Notes: generated by a model not told the origin, from the sequence alone. Counted from the stretch's first letter, positions 33,320-41,103 are shown. The stretch: DNA of 64,000 nucleotides from Pseudomonas sp. SORT22 (GCF_018417635.1 NZ_CP071007.1:2914501-2978500); one strand, 5' to 3'. Numbers and translations are program-made.

Positions 33320-33757
33320 TTAGCTCCTACTGATTGACATGATCACCCTGTAGAAACCAAGGCCTGAAAGGGCCAGGTTTATAGCGGCAAGCACCCCCAC
33401 AAAGATGGTGGCTAAAAGCAACCAATGTGCTTGGCTCGCTCCTGGCAGTAGCAGAGACAGCGACAATGCTAGTAGAGTCAAGAAAAGGGCTGCGCACGTA
33501 AAACTTCCTGAAATCAGTACCCGGTAGCCTCCCGTGGCGCGTAAGTTTTTCAGTAGGCCTCTGTCCATTACTGACGCCATTAAAGCAATCGCTGTTATTA
33601 AAAAGCCTAAAATGGTCCCGGAGCTACTTGCAATTGCATTGGCTAGTGTTGTTATGTCACTAGGCTGAAAAGAAAACTCTCTGCGGTGAAAAACTATTGT
33701 TGCACCTGCTGCAATCAATAGTTTAAATGATTCTTGAAGTATTCCCGAAATATTCAT
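33320..33757 (-). CDS. RexB-like multi-spanning membrane protein
   Basis: A 145-residue protein with four predicted hydrophobic segments: about 10-25, 43-63, 78-100 and 112-138. Size, topology and position (last gene of a cI operon, overlapping the RexA-like gene) match lambda RexB (144 residues, four TM helices). As far as I recall the lambda protein, the stretch ASSSGTILGFLITAIALMAS lines up well with its SSYAGTMIAILIAALTFLIG. In lambda, RexB is thought to be an ion channel opened by RexA that depolarises the cell on superinfection. The start at 33757 begins MNISGILQE; the frame further upstream overlaps the RexA-like gene. Confidence 0.7.
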   Translation of the reverse strand: MNISGILQESFKLLIAAGATIVFHRREFSFQPSDITTLANAIASSSGTILGFLITAIALMASVMDRGLLKNLRATGGYRVLISGSFTCAALFLTLLALSLSLLLPGASQAHWLLLATIFVGVLAAINLALSGLGFYRVIMSISRS

Positions 33758-34616
33758 CGAGTAATTCCCTCTGTTCTTCCTTCGCTTGGTCGGCAAGTCT
33801 GTACATGCTTTCACTCGGCGGAAAAAATGAATTCGTCTTGATGTATTGCTTCGAGTATATACGGTTTGCGATTAAGTCTATAGGCAATATTTTGCCATTT
33901 TCATCTGTGTCTAACTTTGCTTTTGTCGCGCCCATTGATAATAACGATCCAATTGCACTTTGAAGGGCACTTGTGAGGCGACCAGCACTAGTGTCAAGTT
34001 TTTGGTCAATTGTGAAAGTTACATCTAAGCTATCCGCACCAGACTGATTAAGGAGCTCGATGGTCTTGGCGCTTATACTGTCTTGTGGATACAGCTCTGG
34101 ATTAGTCGGTTTCGGGATCTTGACGGAGAATTTCTTGATATTCAGCTTGTTGTTGAGGAGCTTTTCTGCTTGGTCCGGACGAATCAGAGGGCCGGCAAAA
34201 AATGCTACACCAGTCGTCCCGGTTAATAGTTGGGCTAGATGACTTCCAGTGTTCCCAGTATCGTTGCGATGCATCACAAGCAAAGAATTTTCCTTGTAGA
34301 ATACAAAGAAATTTTTTTCAATTACGCCTTCGTCAGCATTGAGCTCAATTGTTTTGCTGTGCTTTCCTGGAGCCCCGACCTCTGGCAAGTCGGCTTTTCG
34401 GATTTTGCGAATCTGTCCAGCGTAGGAGTTGCTTTCCTTACGATAAGTCAGCCCGAATAGTTCTCTTGTGGAGCCGTAGTGAGAAATATTCCCATACGCC
34501 TCCTCGTTTAGAAGGCGCTCAAAAGCAATGTCCGTTGGAGTCGAAAATAGATCGTTCTGGTTTGAGTTCAAGCAGTAGAAGTCGAAGACGTAACTTCGTT
34601 GTTTTTCAGGTTTCAC
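33723..34616 (-). CDS. RexA-like cytoplasmic protein
   Basis: A 297-residue soluble protein starting at GTG (34616) with AAAGGAG six bases upstream. It follows cI by 45 bases and overlaps the RexB-like gene by 35. Layout: a domain ending in the strand FFVFYKENSLLVMHRN, then a segment reading PLIRPDQAEKLLNNKLNIKK with FSVKIPKP, then a helical/strand C-terminal half. Lambda RexA (279 residues) has a comparable middle: a FLF strand, a segment with PLMRG, then TTVKVEAKLP. The likeness is at the level of pattern and gene order, not proven homology. In lambda, RexA binds DNA and triggers RexB. AT-rich relative to neighbours. Confidence 0.6.
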   Translation of the reverse strand: MKPEKQRSYVFDFYCLNSNQNDLFSTPTDIAFERLLNEEAYGNISHYGSTRELFGLTYRKESNSYAGQIRKIRKADLPEVGAPGKHSKTIELNADEGVIEKNFFVFYKENSLLVMHRNDTGNTGSHLAQLLTGTTGVAFFAGPLIRPDQAEKLLNNKLNIKKFSVKIPKPTNPELYPQDSISAKTIELLNQSGADSLDVTFTIDQKLDTSAGRLTSALQSAIGSLLSMGATKAKLDTDENGKILPIDLIANRIYSKQYIKTNSFFPPSESMYRLADQAKEEQRELLDEYFGNTSRII

Positions 34617-34661
34617 CGGTTACTCCTTTAAACGCAACTTTCCCTCAGCTCTGGAGGTGGT

Positions 34662-35513
34662 TCAGACTTTTCTTGCATTCCATACCAGAAGTACCTTTGC
34701 ATGGATCGTTACGTCGTCGATCCGGGCCTCAAGATCTTTGTTCTTCGGGTTATCTGAGATCAGCCAGACGTGATCTTCATCTTTCCGCTGCAAGCGTTTG
34801 ATCAGTAGGTCCCCGTGCCAACTCAGCACGTACACCCCTTCGCCCGCATAGTCATTGACTCCGCGGTCGACAATCACGGGATCTTTGTCGTTGATCGTGC
34901 CTTCCATGCTCTGGCCCCACCCAGTGATGATCGCCAGCGCTTGAGGTGAGGTGTATGCCACTCCCTTGTCGCGCAGCAGCTCCTCGCGGATGACCACGTT
35001 CCGAATTACTTCGCTGTACTCAGGCGGCAACTGACCATGGCCCATGGCGGCGCGGACGTCGTACTGGGGGACAGAGATGTCACCCTCTGTAGCGATATTA
35101 GTTGCGAGCAAGTTACTGCTGCCGCCTGAGCCCGATGGGTCAGCTTCTACTGCCTGGACAATTTTCCGGCGCGCCTCTTCCGACAACCCTTTGCCGTGCT
35201 TTTCGAGCATCCGTTGCACCAGATCTGCCGATGACGTCGACGAGGGAGGGAGGTTCAGTCCAGCCGACCCAGGCGCCCGCTTACTCGGTGGCTCGCCTTT
35301 GCCGGCAAGAAGCCAATCCACGGTTGTGTCATATCCATCGGCGATAGCAACCAGGTTCTCGTTCTTGATGTTCTCGGTGTCACCTGCGAACCACTGGCGA
35401 ACGGCTTCGTAGCTGATGCCGCATGTGGTCGCAATGTCTCGCTTCACGCTCCGAACGCCGATCGTGGGCTTCCTTGCGAGTACGAGTTTCGTAATTCGGT
35501 CAGTGATTTTCAT
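34662..35513 (-). CDS. cI: CI-type prophage repressor (HTH plus S24 peptidase)
   Basis: A 283-residue repressor. Residues about 20-50 are the helix-turn-helix (RDIATTCGISYEAVRQWFAG). The C-terminal half is an S24/LexA-like autoprotease with the serine in GWGQSMEG and lysine in LLIKRLQR; a probable cleavage site lies near VRAAMGHG. DNA damage (RecA) should trigger self-cleavage and prophage induction. Its recognition helix GISYEAVRQW is nearly the same as that of Cro (GVTYEAIRQW), so both should use the CAAGCATGCTTG operators lying directly upstream. First gene of the cI-rexA-rexB-like operon. Confidence 0.95.
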   Translation of the reverse strand: MKITDRITKLVLARKPTIGVRSVKRDIATTCGISYEAVRQWFAGDTENIKNENLVAIADGYDTTVDWLLAGKGEPPSKRAPGSAGLNLPPSSTSSADLVQRMLEKHGKGLSEEARRKIVQAVEADPSGSGGSSNLLATNIATEGDISVPQYDVRAAMGHGQLPPEYSEVIRNVVIREELLRDKGVAYTSPQALAIITGWGQSMEGTINDKDPVIVDRGVNDYAGEGVYVLSWHGDLLIKRLQRKDEDHVWLISDNPKNKDLEARIDDVTIHAKVLLVWNARKV

Positions 35514-35525
35514 GTGGGCAATCTA

Positions 35526-35573
35526 CAAGAGTGCTTGGCAAGCATGCTTGTTTTGAAAATACAAGCATGCTTG
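35526..35573. promoter_or_regulatory. Right operator cluster (OR-like) between cI and cro
   Basis: CAAGAGTGCTTG (35526-35537, two deviations), CAAGCATGCTTG (35539-35550, perfect) and CAAGCATGCTTG (35562-35573, perfect). Start-to-start spacing is 13 and 23. The two divergent promoters for cI and cro must overlap these sites. A TTG/TATC-type rightward promoter around 35548-35580 is plausible but not clear. Confidence 0.88.
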
Positions 35574-35601
35574 AATATCGAGACAAGCAAAGGAGGTCGC
35601 C

Positions 35602-35778
35602 ATGACCAAAAGCCAAGCAATTCAACATTTCGGGTCCATCTCGGTGTTGGCAAAGGCTCTCGGCGTCACCTACGAGGCAATTCGCCAGTGGGATGAAGTG
35701 CCGGAGCTGCGGCAGTACCAGATTGAGCGAATTACCAGGGGCGCCCTGAAGGCCAAGCAGCAAAGCGGGGCCGCCTGA
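35602..35778 (+). CDS. cro: Cro-like repressor
   Basis: A 58-residue HTH protein: MTKSQAIQHFGSISVLAKAL with recognition helix GVTYEAIRQW and a basic tail. An ideal ribosome site (AAGGAGG) precedes it. Divergent from cI, first gene of the rightward early operon, and of the typical Cro size. It should bind the operators upstream and repress cI during the lytic cycle. Confidence 0.93.
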   Translation: MTKSQAIQHFGSISVLAKALGVTYEAIRQWDEVPELRQYQIERITRGALKAKQQSGAA

Positions 35779-35861
35779 GTACGAAACGAATTATCCAGCT
35801 CCTGGCATTGCGCCAGTAGTGATCAGGTTTAGCTGTGAATTTAACCAGTAGGGAAACCCAC

Positions 35862-36245
35862 ATGAAATTGCTCACGCTTCTAGCGCTTGAGGGACGCAAA
35901 TCCCCATCATCGACCGAGCTCTTCCTTCAAACCGAGTCCGACCTCGAGGAAGTGTTCCTTGAACTGTGGGGGCAGGGCGAGCTTCTCGGTTTTGCTCGCC
36001 TCGCTCGTGTGCGCAGCGCTGATGAGTTCAGGGGGGGCCGCCCTGTAGCAACGTTTGAATTAGCGGAAGTGCTTTCGGCGCATTCTCCATGCCCAGGTCC
36101 ACTAACTTCGTTATCAGCTGTTTTGTGGTCTCGCCGGGAGCTTCTCGCAGAGCTTTCAGAATCCCGCTCTTCTTTTCCTCTGGAAGGTCGGCAGCCTGGA
36201 TTTTCGCTTCGATCAGCTGACGGAGCGTGTCCTCATGAAGCTTGA
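35862..36245 (+). CDS. Small ORF after cro, possibly truncated
   Basis: Starts MKLLTLLALEGRKSPSSTEL with GTAGGG upstream. The first 65 residues look like a real winged-helix/HTH-type domain (TELFLQTESDLEEVFLELWG). From about 36065 onward the frame runs antisense through another gene and looks like shadow sequence, so the true 3' end may have been lost or the frame may be only partly coding. Confidence 0.45.
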   Translation: MKLLTLLALEGRKSPSSTELFLQTESDLEEVFLELWGQGELLGFARLARVRSADEFRGGRPVATFELAEVLSAHSPCPGPLTSLSAVLWSRRELLAELSESRSSFPLEGRQPGFSLRSADGACPHEA

Positions 36246-36531
36246 CCGTCACTGTGTCGAGAATAGCGCTAAGGCCACCGTCATCAGCCAGAAAATCCAT
36301 GCCCTTGGCAGTGCATTTCATCAGGCTGGTGTTGACCAAGATTTCCCTGTCTGCGACCCGCAGGCAGTTTTCAATCAGTCCGTGCTGAATCAGATAGTAG
36401 AGATTGGCATCAAGAACTTCCTCCCCGCTGGCCTCCGCCAGTTCGTCGTATTCACTGTCGGGCAAGCTGTATGGATAAGCCGCAGAAATGCGCTCCAGGA
36501 TTCGTTTCTGCAGGTCTCTATTAAGACTCAT
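36028..36531 (-). CDS. Prophage hypothetical protein (167 aa), leftward
   Basis: Starts MSLNRDLQKRILERISAAYP with GGAGG eight bases upstream. The N-terminal half resembles a winged-helix fold (LYYLIQHGLIENC, then a wing and KGMDFLADDGG); the second half is helical (LRQLIEAKIQAADLPEEKKS). It lies on the strand opposite to cro and the replication genes and runs into the preceding ORF, a typical place for a lysogenic accessory gene. Function unknown. Confidence 0.8.
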   Translation of the reverse strand: MSLNRDLQKRILERISAAYPYSLPDSEYDELAEASGEEVLDANLYYLIQHGLIENCLRVADREILVNTSLMKCTAKGMDFLADDGGLSAILDTVTVKLHEDTLRQLIEAKIQAADLPEEKKSGILKALREAPGETTKQLITKLVDLGMENAPKALPLIQTLLQGGPP

Positions 36532-36620
36532 ATGTTCGGCCTCCGATGGCCTTTTCGTGTGGAAGCAAAAAGCTACCACGGATGCGCCGGACGCCCATAA
36601 CGCCTGAATCGCAGGCATAA

Positions 36621-36646
36621 AAAAACCGCCTGGCAGGGCGGCTTCT
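36621..36646. terminator. Terminator-like hairpin before the replication genes
   Basis: ACCGCC (preceded by AAAAAAA) pairs with GGCGG(C/T) around TGGCA. The T run is on the minus strand, so it would stop leftward transcription from the replication region; on the plus strand it is weak (CTTCTT). Confidence 0.6.
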
Positions 36647-36668
36647 TCAAAACATAACAGGGTCGATT

Positions 36669-36779
36669 ATGCACACTACAGTCGAGGCAATCAACTCCAG
36701 GGCTAGCGCGTCAGCTTTCGGTATTTCTCCAAAGCTGTCGCGTCAGTACGGGTCGTGGAAGAGTGGGGGCAGGGTGTGA
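36669..36779 (+). CDS. Short ORF (36 aa) preceding the replication gene
   Basis: MHTTVEAINSRASASAFGIS followed by PKLSRQYGSWKSGGRV. Its stop overlaps the GTG start of the replication protein gene (GTGTGA), which suggests coupling. A GGGTCG lies upstream, not a strong ribosome site. May be a real small protein. Confidence 0.45.
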   Translation: MHTTVEAINSRASASAFGISPKLSRQYGSWKSGGRV

Positions 36780-37555
36780 GTGTTCAAGCCATGACTTGGG
36801 CACTGGCCATCCCCAAGGCTGCTCTGGATAACCCCGCTGCGCGCCATGTTCTCCTGTGTCTGGCCAACTATGCCGGCAGCGACGGGCGCGGTGCATTCCC
36901 ATCTGCTGGAACCCTCTCCGAAGACACCGGCCTGTCCGAGCGCACCGTGCGCCTGAAACTGGATGAGTTGGAGAAGGGTGGGTGGATCGCCGAAGGCAAT
37001 CAAGCAATCGCCGCTGCCTACATCGATCGCCGCGACCGGCGCCCAGTGGTTTATGACCTTCAGTTAAAACGGGGTGCATCTGCTGCACCTCGTAAAGAAC
37101 GGGGTGCAGATAACCGCACGGGGTGCAGCTCACAGCAGAACGGGGTGCAGGAAAACGCAGAACGGGGTGCAGCAGCTGCACCCAATCCGTCAGTGAACCA
37201 TCAAGGAACCGAAGAGCAGCAGCCGCGCGATTTGGCCGACATGATCATGAAGCAGGATCGCCAGGCCATCGAATCACAGGACGACCGGCAGCGCTTTGCC
37301 ATGTTCGCCGAGTGGAACCCACCGGCTGACCTGGTAACCACCCAGCTGAAATTGGCAGGCCTGGCCCTGGAGGCGCTGACCGAGGAAATGCTCCAGAGCT
37401 TCCTGGGTTACTACGTCGCCAAGCCGCGGGTGTTCGACAGCAACGGCGGCTGGTGCTTCCGGCTGGCCAAGTGGGTCAAGACCGAAAGAGCAAAAGGTGC
37501 AGCTGAGCAGGAAGAGGCCGGCGCCGACTGGGCCAAGAATGGAGTTCGAGTATGA
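36776..37555 (+). CDS. Phage replication initiator with N-terminal HTH (lambda O position)
   Basis: A 259-residue protein. The start is taken as the GTG at 36776 (GTG AGT GTT CAA GCC ATG); the family normally starts M-S-x-Q-A-M-T-W-A. Residues about 25-80 are a winged HTH (HVLLCLANYAGSDGRGAFPS, TGLSERTVRLKLDELEK). A low-complexity stretch with three or more NGVQ/RGADNRTG-like repeats follows, possibly within or near the phage origin as in lambda O. It overlaps the next gene by 4 bases. Confidence 0.85.
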   Translation: MSVQAMTWALAIPKAALDNPAARHVLLCLANYAGSDGRGAFPSAGTLSEDTGLSERTVRLKLDELEKGGWIAEGNQAIAAAYIDRRDRRPVVYDLQLKRGASAAPRKERGADNRTGCSSQQNGVQENAERGAAAAPNPSVNHQGTEEQQPRDLADMIMKQDRQAIESQDDRQRFAMFAEWNPPADLVTTQLKLAGLALEALTEEMLQSFLGYYVAKPRVFDSNGGWCFRLAKWVKTERAKGAAEQEEAGADWAKNGVRV

Positions 37556-38220
37556 CCGCAACCAACGTCCGCCAATTGCTGGCCAACCGCCGGACTGATC
37601 CCGCCTACCAGCCACCGGTAGAGCCTGGGGCGATGCCGATTGACCCAGCCACCCAGCGAGTGATTGAGGATCTGTTCTTGCGTTTGCGCGGCGCTTGCGG
37701 GGCTTGGCGCCAGTCCTGGCCAACCGAGGCTGTGATGAATGCGGCCAAGTTGGAGTGGCTCGGAGAGTTCATGCGCTCGGGCATTACCCGCCTGGAGCAG
37801 ATCGACCACGGCATGCGGGTGCTGAGCGCGAGCAAGTCCCCGTTTGTTCCGGCACCTGGCGTGTTCGTGAGCTGGTGCTTTGCCCCGGAAGGTCTGGGCC
37901 TACCCAGTACCGACAAGGCCTACGCCCAGGGGCTTCGCAACTGCCATCCGGCCATGCGATCGGCGGCGAAGTGGATGCATCCGGCGGTCTACCACGCCAC
38001 GGCCACGGTCGGCTTTCACAGCCTGCCGCTGATGTCGCGTGAACTTGGCCTGACCTGCTTCGAGAAACACTATTTGGCGCAGTGCCGGAAGATCTGGCAG
38101 GGCGAAAGCCTTGGCCCGGTTCCGGTTGCTGAGCTCGCTGCACCAGCTGCTCCGCGCTCGCTGGATGTTGGCCGTGCCGCGCTTGACGCGTTGCGGTCCG
38201 CTCGAGGTGCCCGAGCATGA
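37552..38220 (+). CDS. Replication protein P-like helicase loader
   Basis: A 222-residue protein starting MTATNVRQLLANRRTDPAYQ. The core (VIEDLFLRLRGACGAWRQ, then WLGEFMRSGITRLEQIDHGM and a C-terminal YLAQCRKIWQGE) matches the phage replication protein P family, which loads the host DnaB helicase. Follows the initiator, as lambda P follows O. Confidence 0.85.
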   Translation: MTATNVRQLLANRRTDPAYQPPVEPGAMPIDPATQRVIEDLFLRLRGACGAWRQSWPTEAVMNAAKLEWLGEFMRSGITRLEQIDHGMRVLSASKSPFVPAPGVFVSWCFAPEGLGLPSTDKAYAQGLRNCHPAMRSAAKWMHPAVYHATATVGFHSLPLMSRELGLTCFEKHYLAQCRKIWQGESLGPVPVAELAAPAAPRSLDVGRAALDALRSARGARA

Positions 38221-38420
38221 TCGATCCAATGCTGCTTCCTCCCGATCCCACGGAGTACCGCTGGGCACTGTACTGCCGTAGCCACTTGCTCGGCCTCTCT
38301 GACAAGCCTGAGCCGCCTGTTGCCATTTACCGAGACGAGCAGGTCGCCCGAGCTCATGGCGGCAAGCTGTGGCCATCCACCTGGCTCGTTGTTGATCTTC
38401 ACAAGGACGAACGTTCATGA
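38217..38420 (+). CDS. Prophage hypothetical protein (67 aa)
   Basis: Starts MIDPMLLPPDPTEYRWALYC. Overlaps both neighbours by 4 bases (ATGA), so it is clearly part of the replication operon. No known domain. Confidence 0.75.
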   Translation: MIDPMLLPPDPTEYRWALYCRSHLLGLSDKPEPPVAIYRDEQVARAHGGKLWPSTWLVVDLHKDERS

Positions 38421-38713
38421 AGCAATCCAAGTTGACCAAAGCCGCCCGCGGACGGGAATGCCAGGTACGCATTCCGGGTGTCTGCAACGGCGACCCCAAC
38501 ACTACCGTGCTGGCCCATTACCGCATGGCCGGCACCTGCGGCGTCGGCATGAAGCCGAATGACCTGCAGGGCGCCCATGCCTGCAGCGCCTGTCACGATG
38601 CATGCGGCGGCCGCAGCAAGTTTGTTGACCGTGTGACCGCGCGCCAGTACCACGCCGAAGGCGTGATGCGTACCCAGGATCTGCTGATCCGTGAAGGGGT
38701 GATTGCCGCATGA
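38417..38713 (+). CDS. DUF1364 (YbcO-like) putative nuclease
   Basis: A 98-residue protein. The zinc-binding pattern CQVRIPGVCNG ... HACSACHDACGG and the VLAHYRMAG and later Y-H-A-E-G-V-M-R-T-Q segments match the DUF1364/YbcO family. YbcO of E. coli prophages has an HNH-like structure and was suggested to be a Holliday junction or DNA-processing nuclease. It stands in the NinB/NinG region, where lambdoid phages keep recombination genes. Confidence 0.88.
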   Translation: MKQSKLTKAARGRECQVRIPGVCNGDPNTTVLAHYRMAGTCGVGMKPNDLQGAHACSACHDACGGRSKFVDRVTARQYHAEGVMRTQDLLIREGVIAA

Positions 38714-40011
38714 GCAAGACTCGCGCTGTGAAGTTCACCGACGCCGAGATCCGCCGGCAGGCCGCCGACCCCGCCGTGCATGACCTGCGCGACCCGCGTC
38801 ACCCCGGCCTTTACCTGCGATTCGGCCAGGACCGGCAGCGCGGGTCGTGGTACCTGGTGAAGGGCAAGGCCTGGAACCAGATCGCCCGTTATCCCGAGCT
38901 GGGCGCCGCCGCGGTGCTGGCCGAGCTGCCTGCGCTGCGTCAGCGCCTGCTACGTGATCCAGACGCCGCCGTTGCCTTGGGCGGCCTGTCCACCGTGGGC
39001 CAGTTGCTCGACTGGTATAGCGACCGCATGAGTCGCGACCGCTCGCTGTCGGCCAAGCGGAAGACCGGCGCCAAGTCGGCCATTGCGTGCCACCTGAAAC
39101 CACGGCTGGCCGATCTGCCGATTCGGGCCGTGTCGGCACCTGAGTTGGACAAGCTGTTGATGTGGCCCGCGCAGGAAGTGCTTTCGCTGTCCTACGTGCG
39201 CCAACTGTTTGGCCTGCTGGTCGTCGCGTTCCGTCAAGCCCATAAGCTAGGGCTGATCGATACCAACCCCATGGCCGCGCTGAAGTTCGTCGACTTCACC
39301 AAGGCCCGGATCATGCCCAAGCCGGCCCGGCTGCGTGGCGTACACCTGGTCGAGCTGGTGCCCATGCTGGCCGGCCTGTTCGACACTGAGCCCGGCGAGG
39401 CCATGCTCGCGCTGATGATGCTGTGCCACGGCACCCGGGTGGGGGAGACCCGCCTGGCGCGCTGGTCCGATATCTCGATGGCCGATAACGAGTGGTTCAT
39501 TCCGGCCGAGCACGCCAAGACCCGCACCGAGCACCGGTTGCCGCTAACCGCCCAGGTCAAGGCCATGCTGAGCCGGTACCGCGCCGCCCAGACCGCCCAG
39601 GGCTACGAGGGTATCTACTTGTTCCCGTCCCGGCGTGGTCGGGCACTGAGCGAGGGTCAGGCCAGCGCCGTGTTCACCCGTCTGGGCCAGGGCGAATGGA
39701 CTAGCCATGACCTGCGCAAGGTCGCCCGTACCGCCTGGACTGACCTGGGCATCGACGGCCATATCGGCGAGATGCTGCTGAACCACTCGCTGGGCAAGAT
39801 CGCCTCGACCTATATCAACACCCAGGCCCGGGAGCAGCGTCTGGCCGCACTGGAGAAGTGGCACGCCTGGTTAGATGAGCGCGGGTTCAACACGGTTCAC
39901 AACCTGACAGGCGCCCAATATGAAGATTCGCAAAACCCTGTGCAGCCCTTGAACGACGTGGCCTGCAAGGTAATTCCGAAAATTGTTAATAGCGAGGTTT
40001 CAAAAGCATGA
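38710..40011 (+). CDS. Second tyrosine recombinase, in the lytic operon
   Basis: A 433-residue tyrosine recombinase. Catalytic residues are visible: Arg in HGTRVGETRL, His-x-x-Arg in SHDLRKVART, His in LNHSLG, and Tyr in STYINTQ. The N-terminus (GLYLRFGQDRQRGSWYLV) resembles DUF4102-type integrases. It differs completely from the integrase at the prophage edge and is fully embedded in the replication operon with 4-base overlaps on both sides. It might resolve concatemers or dimers, or mediate a second rearrangement. Confidence 0.9.
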   Translation: MSKTRAVKFTDAEIRRQAADPAVHDLRDPRHPGLYLRFGQDRQRGSWYLVKGKAWNQIARYPELGAAAVLAELPALRQRLLRDPDAAVALGGLSTVGQLLDWYSDRMSRDRSLSAKRKTGAKSAIACHLKPRLADLPIRAVSAPELDKLLMWPAQEVLSLSYVRQLFGLLVVAFRQAHKLGLIDTNPMAALKFVDFTKARIMPKPARLRGVHLVELVPMLAGLFDTEPGEAMLALMMLCHGTRVGETRLARWSDISMADNEWFIPAEHAKTRTEHRLPLTAQVKAMLSRYRAAQTAQGYEGIYLFPSRRGRALSEGQASAVFTRLGQGEWTSHDLRKVARTAWTDLGIDGHIGEMLLNHSLGKIASTYINTQAREQRLAALEKWHAWLDERGFNTVHNLTGAQYEDSQNPVQPLNDVACKVIPKIVNSEVSKA

Positions 40012-40325
40012 TCAAGAGCCATGGACCGGCGTTTCGCAAGCAGGCGATGGAGCTGGCCCAGTGCCCGGCGTGCCGTGGCAAAGCGGTGATCAAGGGCGTG
40101 TTCCATGACCTGGCCTGCGTGCAATGCAACGCCTCGGGTTGGGTGGCCGCCGCAACGGGTGAGGCGCTGCCGGTGGAAGAGCTGGTCATCCAATTGAGCC
40201 TGCGCCTGCAGGCTGTACAGCGACAGATCAACGAATTGAAACAGCCTCGGGCCAGTGGGCCGGAGGCGATTTACCAGGACAACAACCGCCGCGGTGCCGG
40301 CGGTTCGAACAGAACATTGGATTGA
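40008..40325 (+). CDS. Small zinc-ribbon protein
   Basis: A 105-residue protein with Cys-x2-Cys-x15-20-Cys-x2-Cys (CPACRGKAVIKG ... CVQCNASGW) and a helical second half (VEELVIQLSLRLQAVQRQIN). Overlaps the recombinase gene by 4 bases. Probably nucleic-acid binding; function unknown. Confidence 0.78.
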   Translation: MIKSHGPAFRKQAMELAQCPACRGKAVIKGVFHDLACVQCNASGWVAAATGEALPVEELVIQLSLRLQAVQRQINELKQPRASGPEAIYQDNNRRGAGGSNRTLD

Positions 40326-40335
40326 GGGGAAGGAC

Positions 40336-41022
40336 ATGGTCTACGGAAGCGTATCGGGAGCAGTGGTTGCAGCATTGGCTGCGGGGGAAAAGGGAGCAGC
40401 GAAAGGGCAGGCCTGGCAGAAGCTGTACAAGGCAACCGAAGAGGAGGGTGGTTGCCTGGCCTCGTTGGGCGGTCAGTCGCACGGGCTGGACCGCACCCAG
40501 GTGGATTACTGGCTGTCAGCGCGCCTGCATCACCTGCTGATCCCTCGGCACTGGGATGCGCTGGTCGCGAAGTACAGCACCAGCAAGGCGAAGAAGGTTC
40601 AGGCCATCACGCTGGTGAGGCCGCTCATCGCGAGCCCGGCGCCGGCGCTATTCATCTACAAGGCGGTGACGGCCTGGGCGATCCCTAAGCTGAAGGGGGC
40701 TCGCCGGAAGGCGCCGCGCTCAGTGTCGGTTGAGGTGCCTCTCGACGCATCGCCATGGCGCCGCGAGGCGACGGTGAATGCTGCAGTTGCTGCGGGGCAG
40801 TCCGAAAAGCGCCGGATCGAGGCGCTGGAAGAGGATGTGATCATCCTGGCCGACAGCTTCTACGACATGAACACCTGGGACCTGGATGCCACCCCCGAGC
40901 CAACGCGCCGTCGCTGGAGAGCACAGATCAACGAGAAGCTCGATGGCATGGTAGACGACGCCTTGGCCGAGGTGCGGGAGATTCTGGAGGCTGAAGGACT
41001 GCTGATGAAAGACGCGGCGTGA
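40336..41022 (+). CDS. Q-position conserved phage protein (candidate late antiterminator)
   Basis: A 228-residue protein starting MVYGSVSGAVVAALAAGE with GAGGGGAAGG upstream. Helical; it includes LDRTQVDYWLSARLHHLLIP and the AVTAWAIPKLKG stretch. It is the last gene of the early rightward operon, directly followed by a promoter-like sequence and then a terminator, which is where lambdoid phages place Q and pR'-tR'. No direct sequence evidence for antitermination is visible, so the role is inferred from position. Confidence 0.7.
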   Translation: MVYGSVSGAVVAALAAGEKGAAKGQAWQKLYKATEEEGGCLASLGGQSHGLDRTQVDYWLSARLHHLLIPRHWDALVAKYSTSKAKKVQAITLVRPLIASPAPALFIYKAVTAWAIPKLKGARRKAPRSVSVEVPLDASPWRREATVNAAVAAGQSEKRRIEALEEDVIILADSFYDMNTWDLDATPEPTRRRWRAQINEKLDGMVDDALAEVREILEAEGLLMKDAA

Positions 41023-41029
41023 TTCCCTG

Positions 41030-41060
41030 TTGACATCAGTGAGCGAGTGAGCGAAATTAT
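41030..41060 (+). promoter_or_regulatory. Candidate late promoter (pR'-like) with tandem 8-bp repeat
   Basis: TTGACA (41030-41035), then the tandem repeat GTGAGCGA GTGAGCGA (41039-41054) and AATTAT (41055-41060, 19-base spacer). A terminator follows about 45 bases downstream. The tandem repeat inside the spacer is a likely binding site for a phage activator or Q-like factor. Confidence 0.5.
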
Positions 41061-41103
41061 CTCCATCCTGTCATTCCTGCGCGTGTTGAGGAGTGACCAA
41101 AGA

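Noticed and set aside
33723..35513. Reading the cI-linked pair as a toxin-antitoxin system
   Set aside because: The sizes, the multi-spanning membrane partner and the lack of a small DNA-binding antitoxin fit a Rex-like pair better.
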